From contig JASANC010005354.1 of the NCBI GenBank assembly GCA_030248135.1, positions 20,983 through 84,982 of the forward strand: 64,000 bases of DNA, read 5' to 3'. The notes beneath the pieces are model-generated. The model had not been told where the DNA came from. It did not search any database and saw nothing but the letters and a program-made list of their open reading frames with translations. Below, one piece after another: positions 33,973 to 46,400 of the stretch. The translations under genes and the position numbers were made by a program. Source of the stretch: Theristus sp. LFF4_11. Taxonomy: Eukaryota; Nematoda; Chromadorea; Monhysterida; Xyalidae. How positions within the stretch are numbered: the first letter of the stretch is position 1; the number at the start of each line of letters is the position of its first letter.

Positions 33973-35929
33973 TGTTTTTCTTCCGTTGAATTGTTGCTTC
34001 GAGCACAACAGAAATGAAAAGTTCAGCAGGTTGTTGTTTAGTTTGAATTTATACAGCATCAGTGAAACAGAGCACCAGTGCACATTTCGGCTGGCAAGCA
34101 CAAACGTGTTTTGCAAAATAAAATCATGTTTCGCTGCCAAACCAAGGCCGAACAACAGTGAAGATACGCCAACGTCAATGTTGGTCAGACATCGTCACAA
34201 CAACTGACGTGTTGCATTTTTTTTGCTTTATTTAACATCAACTGCCGAAAGCGCGCTAATCGATTTCTCTGGTTTTTATTTTTTCTAATTTTTCTCACAG
34301 TTTTAGATTATCGCAAAAACAAACGTAAACCATGGAAAAATACAAAAGAAAACCAGCACTATATCAACTTGAAACTTGGTGCAGCTTTTTGTGTAACAAA
34401 ATTCAACAACAAGAAAAGTAGCACAGCTGATAGAACTGAAAACTTCATAAAGGACAAACAACGTTTTGCAAATACAAATTTCAATCAAAAGTGGCGTTAA
34501 AAAATCACACACACACACTGCACACAGACACAACATATCGAATTGATTTCAACTGCTTTCGAAAACCAAAAAATGGCAGCTGTCTTGAAAACAATAACTA
34601 TAAACACAACTAAAACGTTGGACTGTACAATAGTGAATTATTCATCGAGTTTGCCAGATTTTTAAAGAAACTGAAAAATTAAAGGAAATGACGAACAAGA
34701 AGAACAGCTGATAGTCACTTAAGCCAATAAACGAAACTTGACACCGAGGTATTATCTTTTATCTTGGTCCCGAGACTGAATGCGCGCATAAATAGGTAAG
34801 CAGTTGCATGCACGACGCGGGAATTCAAAATTGGCTAAGTGATCCGAGTCCCCTAAATAGGGACAGGTAAATTAGGCTGTTTTGAATTGCCATATTAAGG
34901 TTGAAACTGGTTTCCTGATCACGTCTGCAAACGCATTCAGTCGCAGAACCTAAAAAAAGATAATACAGTTAAAAATAAATTATTCAACGAGTAATGAAGT
35001 GGTTGAAAGATTACTATTGGGCATTGGCCAAAATAATTTCAATAAAGAACAAATAACCGTCTTGAACCAACACGTCAAGCAGGAAAACACTGTTAAGCTA
35101 TGGAATGGCTGCAACATGACATTTGTTCAAAATTACAATAAGTACACTTTTGAAAAAAACTGCGGCGCATGGTGGTCTGAGCACAGCGCTACCTCGGCTG
35201 CTTGCTGCTGCCTCAAGCAACTGATGCACAATACACGCTGAACATCACAAAACCAAACTTTCGGACACGTGTTGGTCAATAGAGTCACACTGTTTCAAGA
35301 ACGATGAACACATTTGTCAAAGACAACCTTGAAAACTAGTTCAGGAAGTGACAAAACAAATCAAGGGATCAGAAGATTGCCACGGCAGCAAGAAGCCTCC
35401 AGTCGCGTGCGTCAGTAGGATGCGGTGCGCGCGCGCTCCTTTTCTATTAGATTCACTTTTTGGTGTTACAAGAATTATGCTATCAATGAATAGCCGACCA
35501 CAATGTCGTTTGTACTCGTCAGTTTTCAATCAAATACAATTATATTTGACACGAAAAACTTGACACCAGTAGAAACATGAAACAATCGAACCATTTCGCT
35601 CCGTCCAACTTGCAATCACTGCTTTTGAAAAAAATCTGACACAGTATTTCAAAAAGCACTGTACAAATTGAATGTGGACTGTGGAGTTGATAAAAAATGG
35701 TCTTGACCATGATACATGAGACCGAGACACCAATCCTGTACAAACAATAGCGGGCAACCAACACACGACAGAGCACACACGAAACTAAATCGCAACTAGG
35801 CAGAGTATATGAACGAGAAAAAACCCAAGTGACGGATGATGAGATGAGTGATTGAACGAAGCGAAGACATTCGGAGTAGTCGCAATCGAACGCGCACGTG
35901 TGTGTGATCGTTCTGTGACGGCCTTTCAA
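33973..35929. other. Spacer upstream of PCBD
   Basis: About 2 kb between the PCBD start and the most distal candidate exon of the Ig receptor. It is AT-rich with A-rich simple sequence and lacks any credible exon. GCGGGAATTCAAAATTGGC near 34817 faintly resembles GCGGGAATTCATTATTGG near 40805 and may be a decayed repeat. Confidence 0.4.
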
Positions 35930-36103
35930 TCAGACCACACTGTTCGTGGCCGGCTGCTGCTGCTGCTGCAGTCTCGCGTAGTCCGTCGGCGTGACGCGCG
36001 GCGGCACGTCGGAGTCGGGCGCCAACGCCAACTCTGCATAGTTGTAGCCCTCGTGCGTGCGCGGCCGCTGATCGTGCGCCGTTAGACAGAGGTATTTGTG
36101 CGG
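35930..36103 (-). CDS. Candidate alternative terminal exon C of the Ig receptor
   Basis: After a GTGTGTTTTGCAG acceptor, 57 codons run in phase 0 to a stop. The peptide begins PHKYLCLTAHDQ, contains the tyrosine motifs YNYAELAL and TDYARL (YxxL type), a Gln run and ends NSVV. It would fit the phase-0 internal donor at 38287-38292 inside exon 10 of the Ig receptor. The GC-rich composition stands out from the AT-rich surroundings. Evidence is phase, composition and motif only. Confidence 0.5.
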   Translation of the reverse strand, partial: PHKYLCLTAHDQRPRTHEGYNYAELALAPDSDVPPRVTPTDYARLQQQQQPATNSVV

Positions 36104-37050
36104 CTGCAAAACACACACACACGCATACACCGGTTGCTGAGATTTCGCAATCGCGTTTCCGCTCGCTTATTGGCGGCACGCAACGCTGTAGGCCAACGGA
36201 GCACCGCCATTCCCGTCTCGACACGATCTTACAGCGCACGTGTTGGTTTTGTTGTGGTCGCATAAGGAAGTCATTGGAAACTGAATAAAAACGAGACACA
36301 ACCGCAGTCCGTTGACCTAGAGATTTGCCAATCTACTGAACTTATCAAATCTACGTTAACGATCAATACCGATGAATGAACAATACCAACCAACAACAAT
36401 AAAAAAGGTCACAGAGTGAAACATGCCAAGATACAATGTGGAAGGTGTAACCCAAGAAAAATTCTATATTGAAAATTGAAACCTGAATGATATTGTGAAC
36501 TGATACACTATCATACTTTTTAGCCACTAAGAAACAAAGATGACAGACCAGTTGAAATGCTAAAATTAAAATTAGTGCACTAAAAAACGAGTAAGTGATT
36601 GGCTTTCGGTGCGCGTTTGACTGTGTTTGTCCATAAGCTGCGGCAATCAGCTCACATCGTGCTTACCAACGGTTGAAAGTTGTTTTCAAATTCTATGCTG
36701 TCAAATCCTCAAAATCAGAGTCTCCAGTTGGTCAGCAGAAGGCAGTGTGAAAGAGAAGTGAAAACTAAAAAAGAAATGACACTGCACATGACACCGCTGT
36801 CAGCAAAAACAGTACACAACAAGCACTTGCAAGCACGGAAAACACGAAACTAAGCGAGTATTGGACAAACCAAAGCAGCCAATCGATGGCACACAAAACC
36901 AATCACTTACGATCTAGCGACGTGTGTTGTAGAGACGTCCTGTTGCAACAACTGAGCGACCCGTAAATGGAACATTGTGTAAACGGTTGGTAATAATAGA
37001 GAAGGCAGTGTTCAGCAGAGGTACAAGCGGCAGCACCAGGGGCATAGCCC

Positions 37051-37185
37051 TCAGACGGGTGTGCTCCGACCCAACTGTTCGACCACGGTTGCCCCGGACG
37101 CGCTCAGCGTGGACGACTCAGACGGGGCAACGGGCGAAAAGTGCACCTGTGCCCGCACTGGCCCGCCGGAATGAACAAGGCGCGT
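37051..37185 (-). CDS. Candidate alternative terminal exon B of the Ig receptor
   Basis: After a TTTCTTTTAG acceptor, 44 codons run in phase 0 to a stop, with the end VVEQLGRSTPV. The peptide is Ser/Thr/Val-rich (SPVAPSESSTLSASG). Like exon C it accepts a phase-0 donor, is GC-rich within an AT-rich intron, and ends in a class I PDZ-type sequence (T-P-V). It could be an independent chance frame. Confidence 0.4.
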   Translation of the reverse strand, partial: TRLVHSGGPVRAQVHFSPVAPSESSTLSASGATVVEQLGRSTPV

Positions 37186-38217
37186 CTAAAAGAAACGTTT
37201 GCAAGCCGGTATTATTCTGTGTTCGCACACCCACGCCCACCATTGTTGTTATTGCGCGCATGCACGAGCGGACTGTCTGGCAGTACAATAAGAAACGATA
37301 AAATAATAAAAAAACCGTTATTCAAGTAAATTAACCGCAACACCGCGATATTACGACAAAAAAAACGTGCGGGACATCCGTCCACTTTTGGTGTCTTGCT
37401 GTGCCTGCAAAAGCTGATTGGCAAATGATGGCATGCAAGCGCATCTGACACGCGGCTACTAGAGGCTTCTTGCTGATTGGCTGGCGGCGGATAGAAGAAA
37501 CGGATATATAGAACTTAGATATTCGTATTGTCAAAAAAAGTTGACAATTCAAAACAACACCATCCCGTTAAACTGACTGGAAGAAACAACACAAATACAT
37601 AACACGAACACAAAGACAAAGAACATCAAAAAACAAACACCACACACAGATCAACAACGGCACAGCATATTGCTCAAGTAGACACCATTATTGTCGAGTA
37701 TGTTTTGCGTTGACGTTATGCAGAAATGCTCAAGCGACGGAGCCATTGGGAGAAACGTACAGCTCGGTTAAATCATCAAGTTCTGTCAAAAACAAACGTC
37801 TAAACATTTTGAAAAGCCGTTGATTTCAATCGGAAAGTTGCCTGGAAAACTGCAAAAGCGCAGCGAGTCTCCGAGGAAAAAAACTGCCGATCATTTGAAC
37901 AGAAACTCATGTGCTCAGCGAAAATATTTGGCGTCTTCAAACAAAAAAAATGTTCCAAAACTCCACGAAAAAAAACCACAAATGCGTAGACAAAAGAACC
38001 ACAATCGGTGCAGTAATCTAGGTCGGTGGAAAGAAATAAACGTTGTGGCGTGAGTGACTCGTGTGAGTGAGAACGATAATGTCTAATCGAGTATAAATAC
38101 GACCGTTTGAAGAGATTTTGGCAACAACACGACGTTCATCAGGTACAAATAACAACAGAAAAATGCAGCACAACAATAATAATAATGACGTGAACCGTTC
38201 AACAGTACAGCCACCGA

Positions 38218-41200
38218 TTATACAGTCATTTCCTTGCTGACAAACGAGCCAGCGACCGAGCCTGGTGTGGTCGCCCTGCTCGCGTAACCTACGTCTGGCT
38301 GCGCCTGGCTGCTGACGGGCGCCACCACCGGCACCGGGTTGCTCGACGGCGCGTTGTAGCCGTTCGTCGAATAGCCGGGCGGTCGTGGCTCGTTCGTCAG
38401 TTGGTGCGGCGCCACGTTCGACAGGTACTTGTCCTTCGGCGGCTCGTGCGACGGACGCTGCGACCGTTTGCCTGAAACGAAAATGGGGTGGTTGGTGGCA
38501 CTCGTGCCGGCGGCTGCGGCTGGCCTGACAGTGTGGTCAATTGATAATAACACTCAAATCACAGACACCTGGTTTGGTCAGTTCTTCTTGACGATTCAAA
38601 ATGACACCACCCGTGCGACGGTGTGGTGAACCGTGGCGGTGCACTTGCCGACATGCGGTGCGCGCGCCTGGCGAAGATTTGCGGCAATTTGCAGTCGCGG
38701 TGCACCACATGGCGACACACTTGCACACCACGGTTCACAGCGCCGTCGCACGGGTATATGCCACAGTTGCCGTTATTCAAATCACTTGATAAACGCAAAT
38801 AAACAAACGTCGTCAGCAAACTTGAAAAACACAGACCAGCATTTTTGAAGCAGCACACCCGTCGAATGAAACAGCAGAACAGGCAGACGCAGCAGAGCGC
38901 CAGTGCGGCGATGCAGAGCACGACGATGAAGAAGATCCACCAGCCGGAGAGGCCGCCCTCGTTGTACCGCTCACGGCCGCCAGTCATCAGTTTGCGCAGG
39001 TCGGCGCCCATGCTGCAAACAACAGACACCTCGCATTCATGAACAGCGCGCTCGCATTCACAATGGCGTTCTTTCGCCAGTAAGAATCGGTCTGTTTTTT
39101 CTCCCAGTAAGTTCATGCGGCCGCCGTTGGATTCGGCGTATTCAACGTTCATTTTGTGAGCTTCTGTCACCCTTGTGGCCTGGTGGTAGTGCGTTAGACT
39201 ATTGTCTGTGCAGTGTGCGCTCGGGGAATCGAGCCCCGCCGCGGGATGTATAGGCACTTAATGACAGAGAAAACTCGATGTGCGCCTTACTCAATATGGC
39301 GCTCTGTACGCTTTTCTCGGTTAGCCCTGGCTAAAAACATGGCCTAAAAATCCCAACAACAACAACAACAACAAATTCATTGCGCGAATTGTACAATTGT
39401 CCAGCAAAACACGTACACGACAGTCTGCATGGTGTTCTGCACTTTCAGTTCGTATCGTCTGTCCTTGTCCGACTCGGCGTAGCTTCGAATGCGTAGCTTT
39501 GCCGCGTAACAGTCCGTCCACGCCGGCAACTGCTCGACGGTCATCGCCTGGAAATTGTCGTGCGACTGGCCGGGGCGCACGGAATGGCCGTCGATTTGCC
39601 ATTCGATGCCGTCCTGACGTGCCGCCGGATCGGCGCAATAGTCAACCTGGTGGAGAATTGCAAAAAAATTTAAAAAATCTGCTTTTGCTGCGTTTCGGGT
39701 AATAACGCTCAGATCACTGGACGACCCCACGGCAGAACAGACGCCGCACTTTTCTCCTTTGTGGCGGCAAGGGCGAGGCGAAGGCATTCGCTCACTCATA
39801 TGACGCTCAGCAATTCAAAGATCCCTCCTGCCTATCGGAATACACACTCGTCATAACTTGAATCATACAAAAAAGCAATCGTATATCCTACAGACGTGAC
39901 CAGCCATCTCAAACTGTCAAAAACTGGAAACACAAGCCGGGCATGTCCGACCTCTAAGATGGCGTCTCCACCATCATTCCAGACGGTGTCCCTGAGTTTC
40001 ATCGGTGGCCCAACGACGTTGACGTCGAGCACATGTAGCTTCGGCACGGTCGCATTACGATTCTCCTGGCCGCAGTCCCACGAGTTCTGCGCAATCTGCA
40101 CGCACGGCGCACACCAGTACTGGCCTTGGTAGGAGTAGTTGGCGACCGTCACCGAACACGACGAGCTGACCGCCTGAACATGCGAAATGCACGTGGCTGT
40201 TCAAATCAGAGCTTGGCCGGTGATTCAGTCATCTGATTAGGTATTACCTGCGCTGCCCGTGTCTGGATTTCACGTCAAATGAAAAACGAATCAACCAAAC
40301 AGCAAACAGCGTGGGCTGTCTTGATGACTTGATCATCATCCACTGTCAGACAGGCAATGCTGCACTGCACTATGTCATGAAGAAAACAACCAGTATTCTG
40401 CTCAACGTTCCAAAATGTCTCGTTTGACAAACAGAAACCAGACCACCGCGCACCCAAAGCGGCAAGCCCGGCTGTGGCGCCTGCTCCTGCGAGGGCGCGT
40501 CGTTGCCCTGCGGACAAGTGATGTTGTAGACTTGCTGGCGGTTCTCCGAGCCGTCGCGCGTCATCCGCCAGAAGACGACCGGTCGCGGGTTGCCGAACGA
40601 CTGACACTGCAGGTTGAACGTGGAGCCGAGCTCGACGCGATCGCCACCCTGGAAGGGCGCCTGCGTCTTCACCTGCTCAACGTTCGAGCCGAGCAACCGT
40701 GGCGGATCTGCAGTGCAGGCGCAATCGTCCAGTCACGCTTCTCGAAAAGACTGTTCTCGAAAACTGGTTTTGCTAGTGCGCGTCTACGCGCATGGATTAA
40801 ATGGCGGGAATTCATTATTGGTAAAGTGGCCCGATTCCCTAAGACAAGATTAGGTCACTCAGGTAACATTGAATTAAAATTTAAATACGCGCATCAAGCA
40901 TGGAACTAATTCCCTTCCAAACACAGTAAGTCCCAGAACCAAAAAAAAAGTTTTCAGTTGACAAGCATAGTGATTGGTGGTTGTGATCTAATTTTCATGA
41001 GGTACAGAGAGATCAAGCGCAACGTTGTGCAAGCTCGATCGGCTGCTTTGCGTTTGCTCGTTCACAAACACGAATAATACCACCAATCACGGCAGTACAC
41101 ATCACGAGCGAACCGACCGTAGCTGTCGAGTCGCGTCGAGAGCGACTGTTTCTCGGCGCCGGTGTCCGGTTGCGTTGCGGAGCACTGCACACTGATGATC

Positions 41201-43446
41201 TGCGCCATGCTGGCGCCCTGCACCGTGAACGTCGGCGAGCTGCCGAGCACGACGCCGCCCGCGTTCGTCCACGTGATCGTTGGCACTGGGTTACCGTCGG
41301 CAACGCAGCGCAGTGTGACGCTGCCTGAAACGGTGTGCGTGTGGCCGTTGCACACTCGGACATGGTGGCTGCTTTGGGGTGCAACCGGCCGCTTCGGTCG
41401 CAGACGCCAGCAACTCGGCGTCGCCCCTCCGGAGCGTTGCACTCCGGCAAAGAACAACAACATGATGGGTGCTGCTCGCTGCTCTCGCGTCAGCTCAGGG
41501 TTTCATTGAGCACTTAAGTGCACCCGACACAATGTATACACACAGTTATGCAACAGTTGGAAAGTGACCAAGAAACTAACTTGATCAAGAAACAGTAAGC
41601 ACTGTTCACCCATACGCCAAAACGGAATTCTTGTCACTATCTTGGTCAGTGAACTTGATGATCAAATTGGTCATTTTTTTGTTTCTACTGACGTTGGTCC
41701 AGTTTCTTGTGCAGAGACTATTTTGAGTGCCAGATGCAATAAAACGCACGCCCGTGCACCACCGACCAATCGCTTGACAGTTGCCGAGCGTCTGTTGTCC
41801 CTGGCTGTTCGTGATTTGCTGACGGGAACACGGAAAGAACAACGAGTAGCCGACGCTGGGCATGAACAGCGGCCGGTTGCCGAGCTGGTCCACGATGTAC
41901 GGCTTGTCCAGGTAACGCACTTGGATCTCCGCCTGAAAACGCCCGCATGCTCTTGGGTGAATTTATTCGTTGTCTGTCTATGATTGCTTGATGGCCTGGA
42001 GGCCACCAATTTTCACCAACAGTAGCCGATTGCCTGTGTGCAGTAACACGATGCCATACTGATTGTGGTTGCATTGGTATTGCGAATATACTCAAACGTG
42101 TCCGGACCAAAATGAAGTCATTTGCTTTAAAAACGCCCGTTTGTCAAAGTACAGGCACTAAAATGTCAGTTTGATGTGACTGATTCGACATTCACCATTT
42201 GTTTGCAGAAAGAAACCGGCTAAACGGAAAGTCTGGTTTGTTGTGAACGGCAAGCGCATGTTTGGCGGCACATGACGTCATTTCAGTGGGACACGTTTAA
42301 AAAAATGGGTCATAGAATTAGTGCACTTGCGCTTGGCACGATTAATCAACTGTCTTCGTACTGCGGATTGCAGAATGCAAAAAAGGCTCGAGTGCACGAA
42401 AAAGGCCAAAGAAAACGTAAAAACCCAAAAAACATTGGCGGGCGTACCGTGGCCGACGGATAATTGCCGCTGATTGTTGAGTCGGTTCTGCCCTCGCACT
42501 GTAGCGTCTGCCGGTTGAAGCGTTTGGTGACGGGAACGTTGCTCAGGCGCAACAGTGGATAGCGTGCGATCGAGGACTGGTCGGACGAATGATGCGCCAG
42601 CAGTTCATTGATGCCGTCCGTGGCGTTGCATGACGCACAGTAAAACCTGAGAACAACACGCCGCAATTGAAAAAGGCACATTTCAGGTATCGTTGTTGGG
42701 TTCTTCACCGTCGTATGCCACTGTCTCGCGAAATCAGCGAATCGCACCGCTACATTGCATTCAATGAGGTGCAGTGGCAGTGTCATATTGGCGAAACACC
42801 GCGCCTATGGCTTTTTTACATGGTGCTGTTGCAGGTTGCACAGTGACACACACAATGGCTCCTCGTGGCACACAACGCGTGCGTGTGCTCTGCCAGTGTT
42901 TCTGCTGGTGGCCTGTGCAACATCACTGTGTCAAGAGCCTTCGTTCAGATCAGACACGACACAGCTGGGACAGCACGCACACCTTGCAACATCGGCAGCT
43001 GGTTCTGGTTGGGATCGAGTCAGTTCAGTTGGTGCCTTCCTTTCATTCAGAAAACACCACTGACAAACCATGACCCTCTAACAAACCTACCTGAGACTAC
43101 TGATGTCGCTGCTGCCGATGCAGTACACGACATTGCCGGCGGAGCTGGTCGCGTCCCATTGTATCCTGTTGACTGGCTGCGCCTCCTTCAAACTTTCCAG
43201 CGTGATCTTCACCGATGACTGACCACCAAACAGGCCGTCTTGAGCTGTGAAACAAAATAATGCAAAAGTAAATGAGCCAATCTGAAACGTTTCAAGAAAT
43301 TTTGGTTGGTGGAGCCAGAAGAAAAGATAGTTTGATGGAATCGTTTTAACAAACAAATCGTCGAAACAAAAAGCTTGAGAAAGATTTACGTTACCTTTGA
43401 TAGATGTTGCCGCAGCGAGCACGTAAAGAAATAATCTCGTTATCAT
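38218..43446 (-). CDS. Immunoglobulin-superfamily single-pass receptor
   Basis: Probable cell-surface adhesion or signalling receptor; I cannot assign an orthologue. Exons: 43395-43446, 43091-43244, 42448-42646, 41767-41932, 41118-41324, 40454-40707, 39952-40173, 39417-39646, 38837-39012, 38218-38471; all phases agree, 637 residues. The signal peptide is encoded by exon 1 (TRLFLYVLAAATSI). Ig-like segments are recognisable by GSVTLRCVADGNPVPTITW, STFNLQCQSFGNPRPVVFWR with YQGQYWCAPC, and VDYCADP with GIEWQIDG. NxS/T sites are present. The membrane segment is GWWIFFIVVLCIAALALCC (about residue 518), followed by a Cys-rich juxtamembrane stretch. The cytoplasmic tail holds KDKYLSNV and ends SKEMTV, a class I PDZ-ligand type. 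An internal donor (GTAGGT, exon part 38293-38471) could connect to alternative tails at 37051-37185 or 35930-36103. Confidence 0.8.
38603..38760. mobile_element. Palindromic MITE (ACCCGTGCGACGG family), copy 1
   Basis: Left end ACCCGTGCGACGGTGTGGTG continues to AACCGTGG; the right end CCACGGTT runs to GCCGTCGCACGGGTAT, its inverted counterpart, with about 85 nt between. It lies in the last intron of the Ig receptor (main form). A related, more compact copy is at 58580-58655. Confidence 0.75.
39175..39375 (+). repeat. tRNA-derived SINE
   Basis: The head TGGTGGTAGTGCGTTAGAC matches a pol III A box, and about 35 nt further GGGGAATCGAGCCCC matches a B box. The tail CTGTACGCTTTTCTCGGTTA, then GCCCTGGCTAAAAACATGGC and CTAAAAATCC, ends in (CAA)n. 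It is oriented opposite to the host Ig gene, inside the intron 39013-39416. The same tail without the tRNA head recurs at 58940-59022. Confidence 0.8.
42085..42302. mobile_element. CRE-type MITE, copy 4 (Ig receptor intron)
   Basis: Left end CTCAAACGTGTCCGGACC, right end CAGTGGGACACGTTTAAA, with ATGACGTCATTTCAGTGG just inside the right end; the left site has mutated to TGAAGTCA. The element is the reverse complement of 33328-33547 almost throughout. It lies in the intron between Ig receptor exons 3 and 4. Confidence 0.85.
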
Positions 43447-46400
43447 GATCAGTTCAGTTCGGTTGATTTGTCTTGCCGGTTGACGGGATTGACAAATCAG
43501 TCAAGAGTTCGCAGATGCAGCAACTTTTTAGTCTCGTCTCACTCAGTGACTGACTCACTCGGCTCGGTCTGGGGGTCGGTCAGCAGACACAAACTTGCTG
43601 CGAGAAAAGATTGTGATCAGAAATGTTGTTGTCAGTATCAATTATCAGCTCGACTAAAGTCAGAGTCAGCAGTTCCACTTGATTTAGTTGTGAATAATTT
43701 ATTATTGCCGCCGTCTCCGTTTCGGTTGCTGTGCAGCGTCGTTATGCAGTCTGTAATGATAAGCTAAGCTAATGTAACTTCATTGGTCAAACAAAAGAAG
43801 CATTAGCATTGTACGGTACTAGAAGGCAAAAGCGACGCCGTATCTTTTTTTCGAGAAATGGCTTTTAGATTTGAAGCTTGTTCATTTCGTTTGCAATTGG
43901 CCATTTTAGCATTCGAAAAAAGTGTTTCAAGAGAAATTGAGATGGATAGAAAAGTAAGCGCGAACCACTTTCAAAAACCACAAATGAACAGGAACAGCCA
44001 ATCATTGGTTGGCCGATAACGAAACCATACGACTGGACGCTGAGCTGACAATTACGAAGCTAAATCGCTGAAGATCAGGCTTTTTTAGGAACACGAATGA
44101 TTTTAAAAGAGAACGACGCTATGTCTATCATCAACAATTTCAAGTACTGAAAAATGATGATAATGGATTGTGTGTGATGGTAATGGTGCGGTGCCACGTT
44201 GCCAGATTCTGCAGCTGTGAAGAAAATTCTTCGACGCGGCAGCGAAGTATTGATATGGCCACAACAGCAGCAACAGAAATTAAAAATAATCCGGCAGAAC
44301 TTTTCAAGTTATAATTGGCTACTATCAACGGACTGTGGGTCCAATATTGCTGCTCAACAAAACAACTGTTCGTTCAATCACGTTTGCAACATTCTTGTGA
44401 TTGATTGGACAATGCCTACGAGGTGCACATTTCTTTCCATCTGACGCCGCAGAATAAATGAGCGGAAAGGCTGACGGTGCAATATCAACAAACAAAATGA
44501 AGCAGGGAAGCGGTTGACTTGGATGCGCAGGCACGCAAGTGAGCACAAAGTGTCCAAATGGCACCGAATCGTCAGCTAATTTGACACTGTCGGCGCGTTC
44601 AAGCACCAATTAACAAAGACAACAAAAAGAAGCAAGAGGAAGTGAACGAGCTGTCGCTGCCCCCGGCACGACCTCTCGAAGTAACACGTGCCAATCAACA
44701 GCAAAAAGAAGAAAGAAGAAAGAACCCGCCCGTTAGTCATGCGCCAGGCCAGGTCGAATGACCAACAATAATAATTGCAAAAAAGTGCAATCCAACACAT
44801 GAAACAAGCGTAGATCAAGAATGCATGCACGGAGGGGTTGGCGTGGACCCGCTGAGGTGAGGCATCAACATTTATGAGGCTCTACCGAAATGGTGATCGA
44901 CCTTGTGCCCGTTGGCATTATCATGAACGTGAAAACAGTTCGGATATAAGAGAAATGGGTGTTTCTCGGTGCACTCGAGATGCGAACGACGCGTAAAGTG
45001 CTGTCTATCTGCGAATATGTGCGTTGCCCATTCATCTCTGCACCTGAAACACACCTCGCACAACTGAAATGCATTTTTGCACATTCAGTCTGCCAACGAC
45101 GCGACGCGAGATAAAAACGGGCCACAGAGAGGTTATGAGATGCTCAAGTAGGTTGGTCTGCTGTGTACATTGGCTGCGGTTTCACGATTATATTTCTCGT
45201 TGCTCGCGGCTGGACCAAGGACGAACACAAAACTAGTGGGGGACAGAGAGAGCAAACAAACGGTGACGGTGATGGTGATCATCAGCATTGGACACGCCAT
45301 TGATTTCCTGATCAAAACTTTCTTTTTGGTCGACATCAAGAAATCGGCCGATGTGAAGCGGCTGACGAAATGGACGATGTTTTGAAATCGCGGGTGAGAG
45401 CTGTGAACTCTGCCGGTATGATGAACTAATGATAAAGATTGGAGTTGACGGGTTGGTTATACGAGTTGGTGGTTAAACTATTGATTTGCTGGTATTGACA
45501 CGAACAAAGATTGTGTGACCGTTTTAGAAGATGTCAAAAACTACGAGAACAGTGGACATACAATGAACCACCCATGGAGCGCTATCAAAACTACAGCCGA
45601 TGAGGCAATAACACGTCGATAACATATGACTTTTTTTTAAAGTCAATTGAGTTTTTGTGTTAAATGAAGAAAAAAAACAAGAAATGGCGACAACACGATC
45701 TCTCCGATTCTTATATGAAGGATTCCAGTGGGGTGTTGTGACGAACAAAAATTGGAACGACAGAACGTTATGCAACAACATAATCCCCGACATTGCAGAA
45801 CAGCGGAAATATCACTCAACGTGTGACACATCGAAAGAAATAATGCTAAAATCCAGTCATGCACGTGAAACAGCACTCGTGTGGAAATAAAACGGTGCTG
45901 AGGGATTTGAATCAGCCGAAACGGCAGTATTGCGCAGGGATGGTTGTAACCTCATTATTCTCATGTGGACAGCGGTCAAATCCAGTTGGGCAAAAATGAA
46001 GTGCACGCAAAATTCCACTTATTATTCGCAAACAATATGCAGCCGATTATTTTTGGATGTGAAACTGGCGACTTCCTGTTTCAGTCAAATGATGCGTCAC
46101 TCATTGTATAACGAATTGGAAAGCACATGGATTTAGTTCCATAGTGAAATTTCATTGTCGTGAAAACATCTCTTCACAAATCAATAAACAGAATATTGCG
46201 CTTTGAAATATTTCACAATAGAATTCTACCTGCTTGTTGTTTTTTTTACAGAAAAAGCACTCATGGTGAGTCAGTGCGTGCGCAGGCGTGAGTGAATGTG
46301 GTCTGAATACAGGGTGCACCAAAAGTAATCGACACAGATTCAAATTACTGTCATTATAGACTAGAGATGCACTTTTGCAGTACTCTGTAGCACACCGTGG

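Noticed and set aside
34780..40900. Possible further MITE family linking 34785-34915 and 40785-40900 through GCGGGAATTCA
   Set aside because: Similarity is short and patchy; I could not define ends or a convincing inverted repeat in both copies.
44872..45084. Cys/His-rich minus-strand frame (LCEVCFRCRDEWATH) as a zinc-finger exon
   Set aside because: Spacing does not match a known zinc-finger class, and no neighbouring exon in phase could be found.
45133..45385. Hydrophobic frames on both strands as a membrane protein
   Set aside because: The two strands give competing frames of similar quality and no phase chain or family motif supports either.
46311..46335. Mariner-like terminal repeat CAGGGTGCACCAAAAGTAA
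   Set aside because: No inverted partner was seen within several kilobases and no transposase is present, so it remains a single unverified end.
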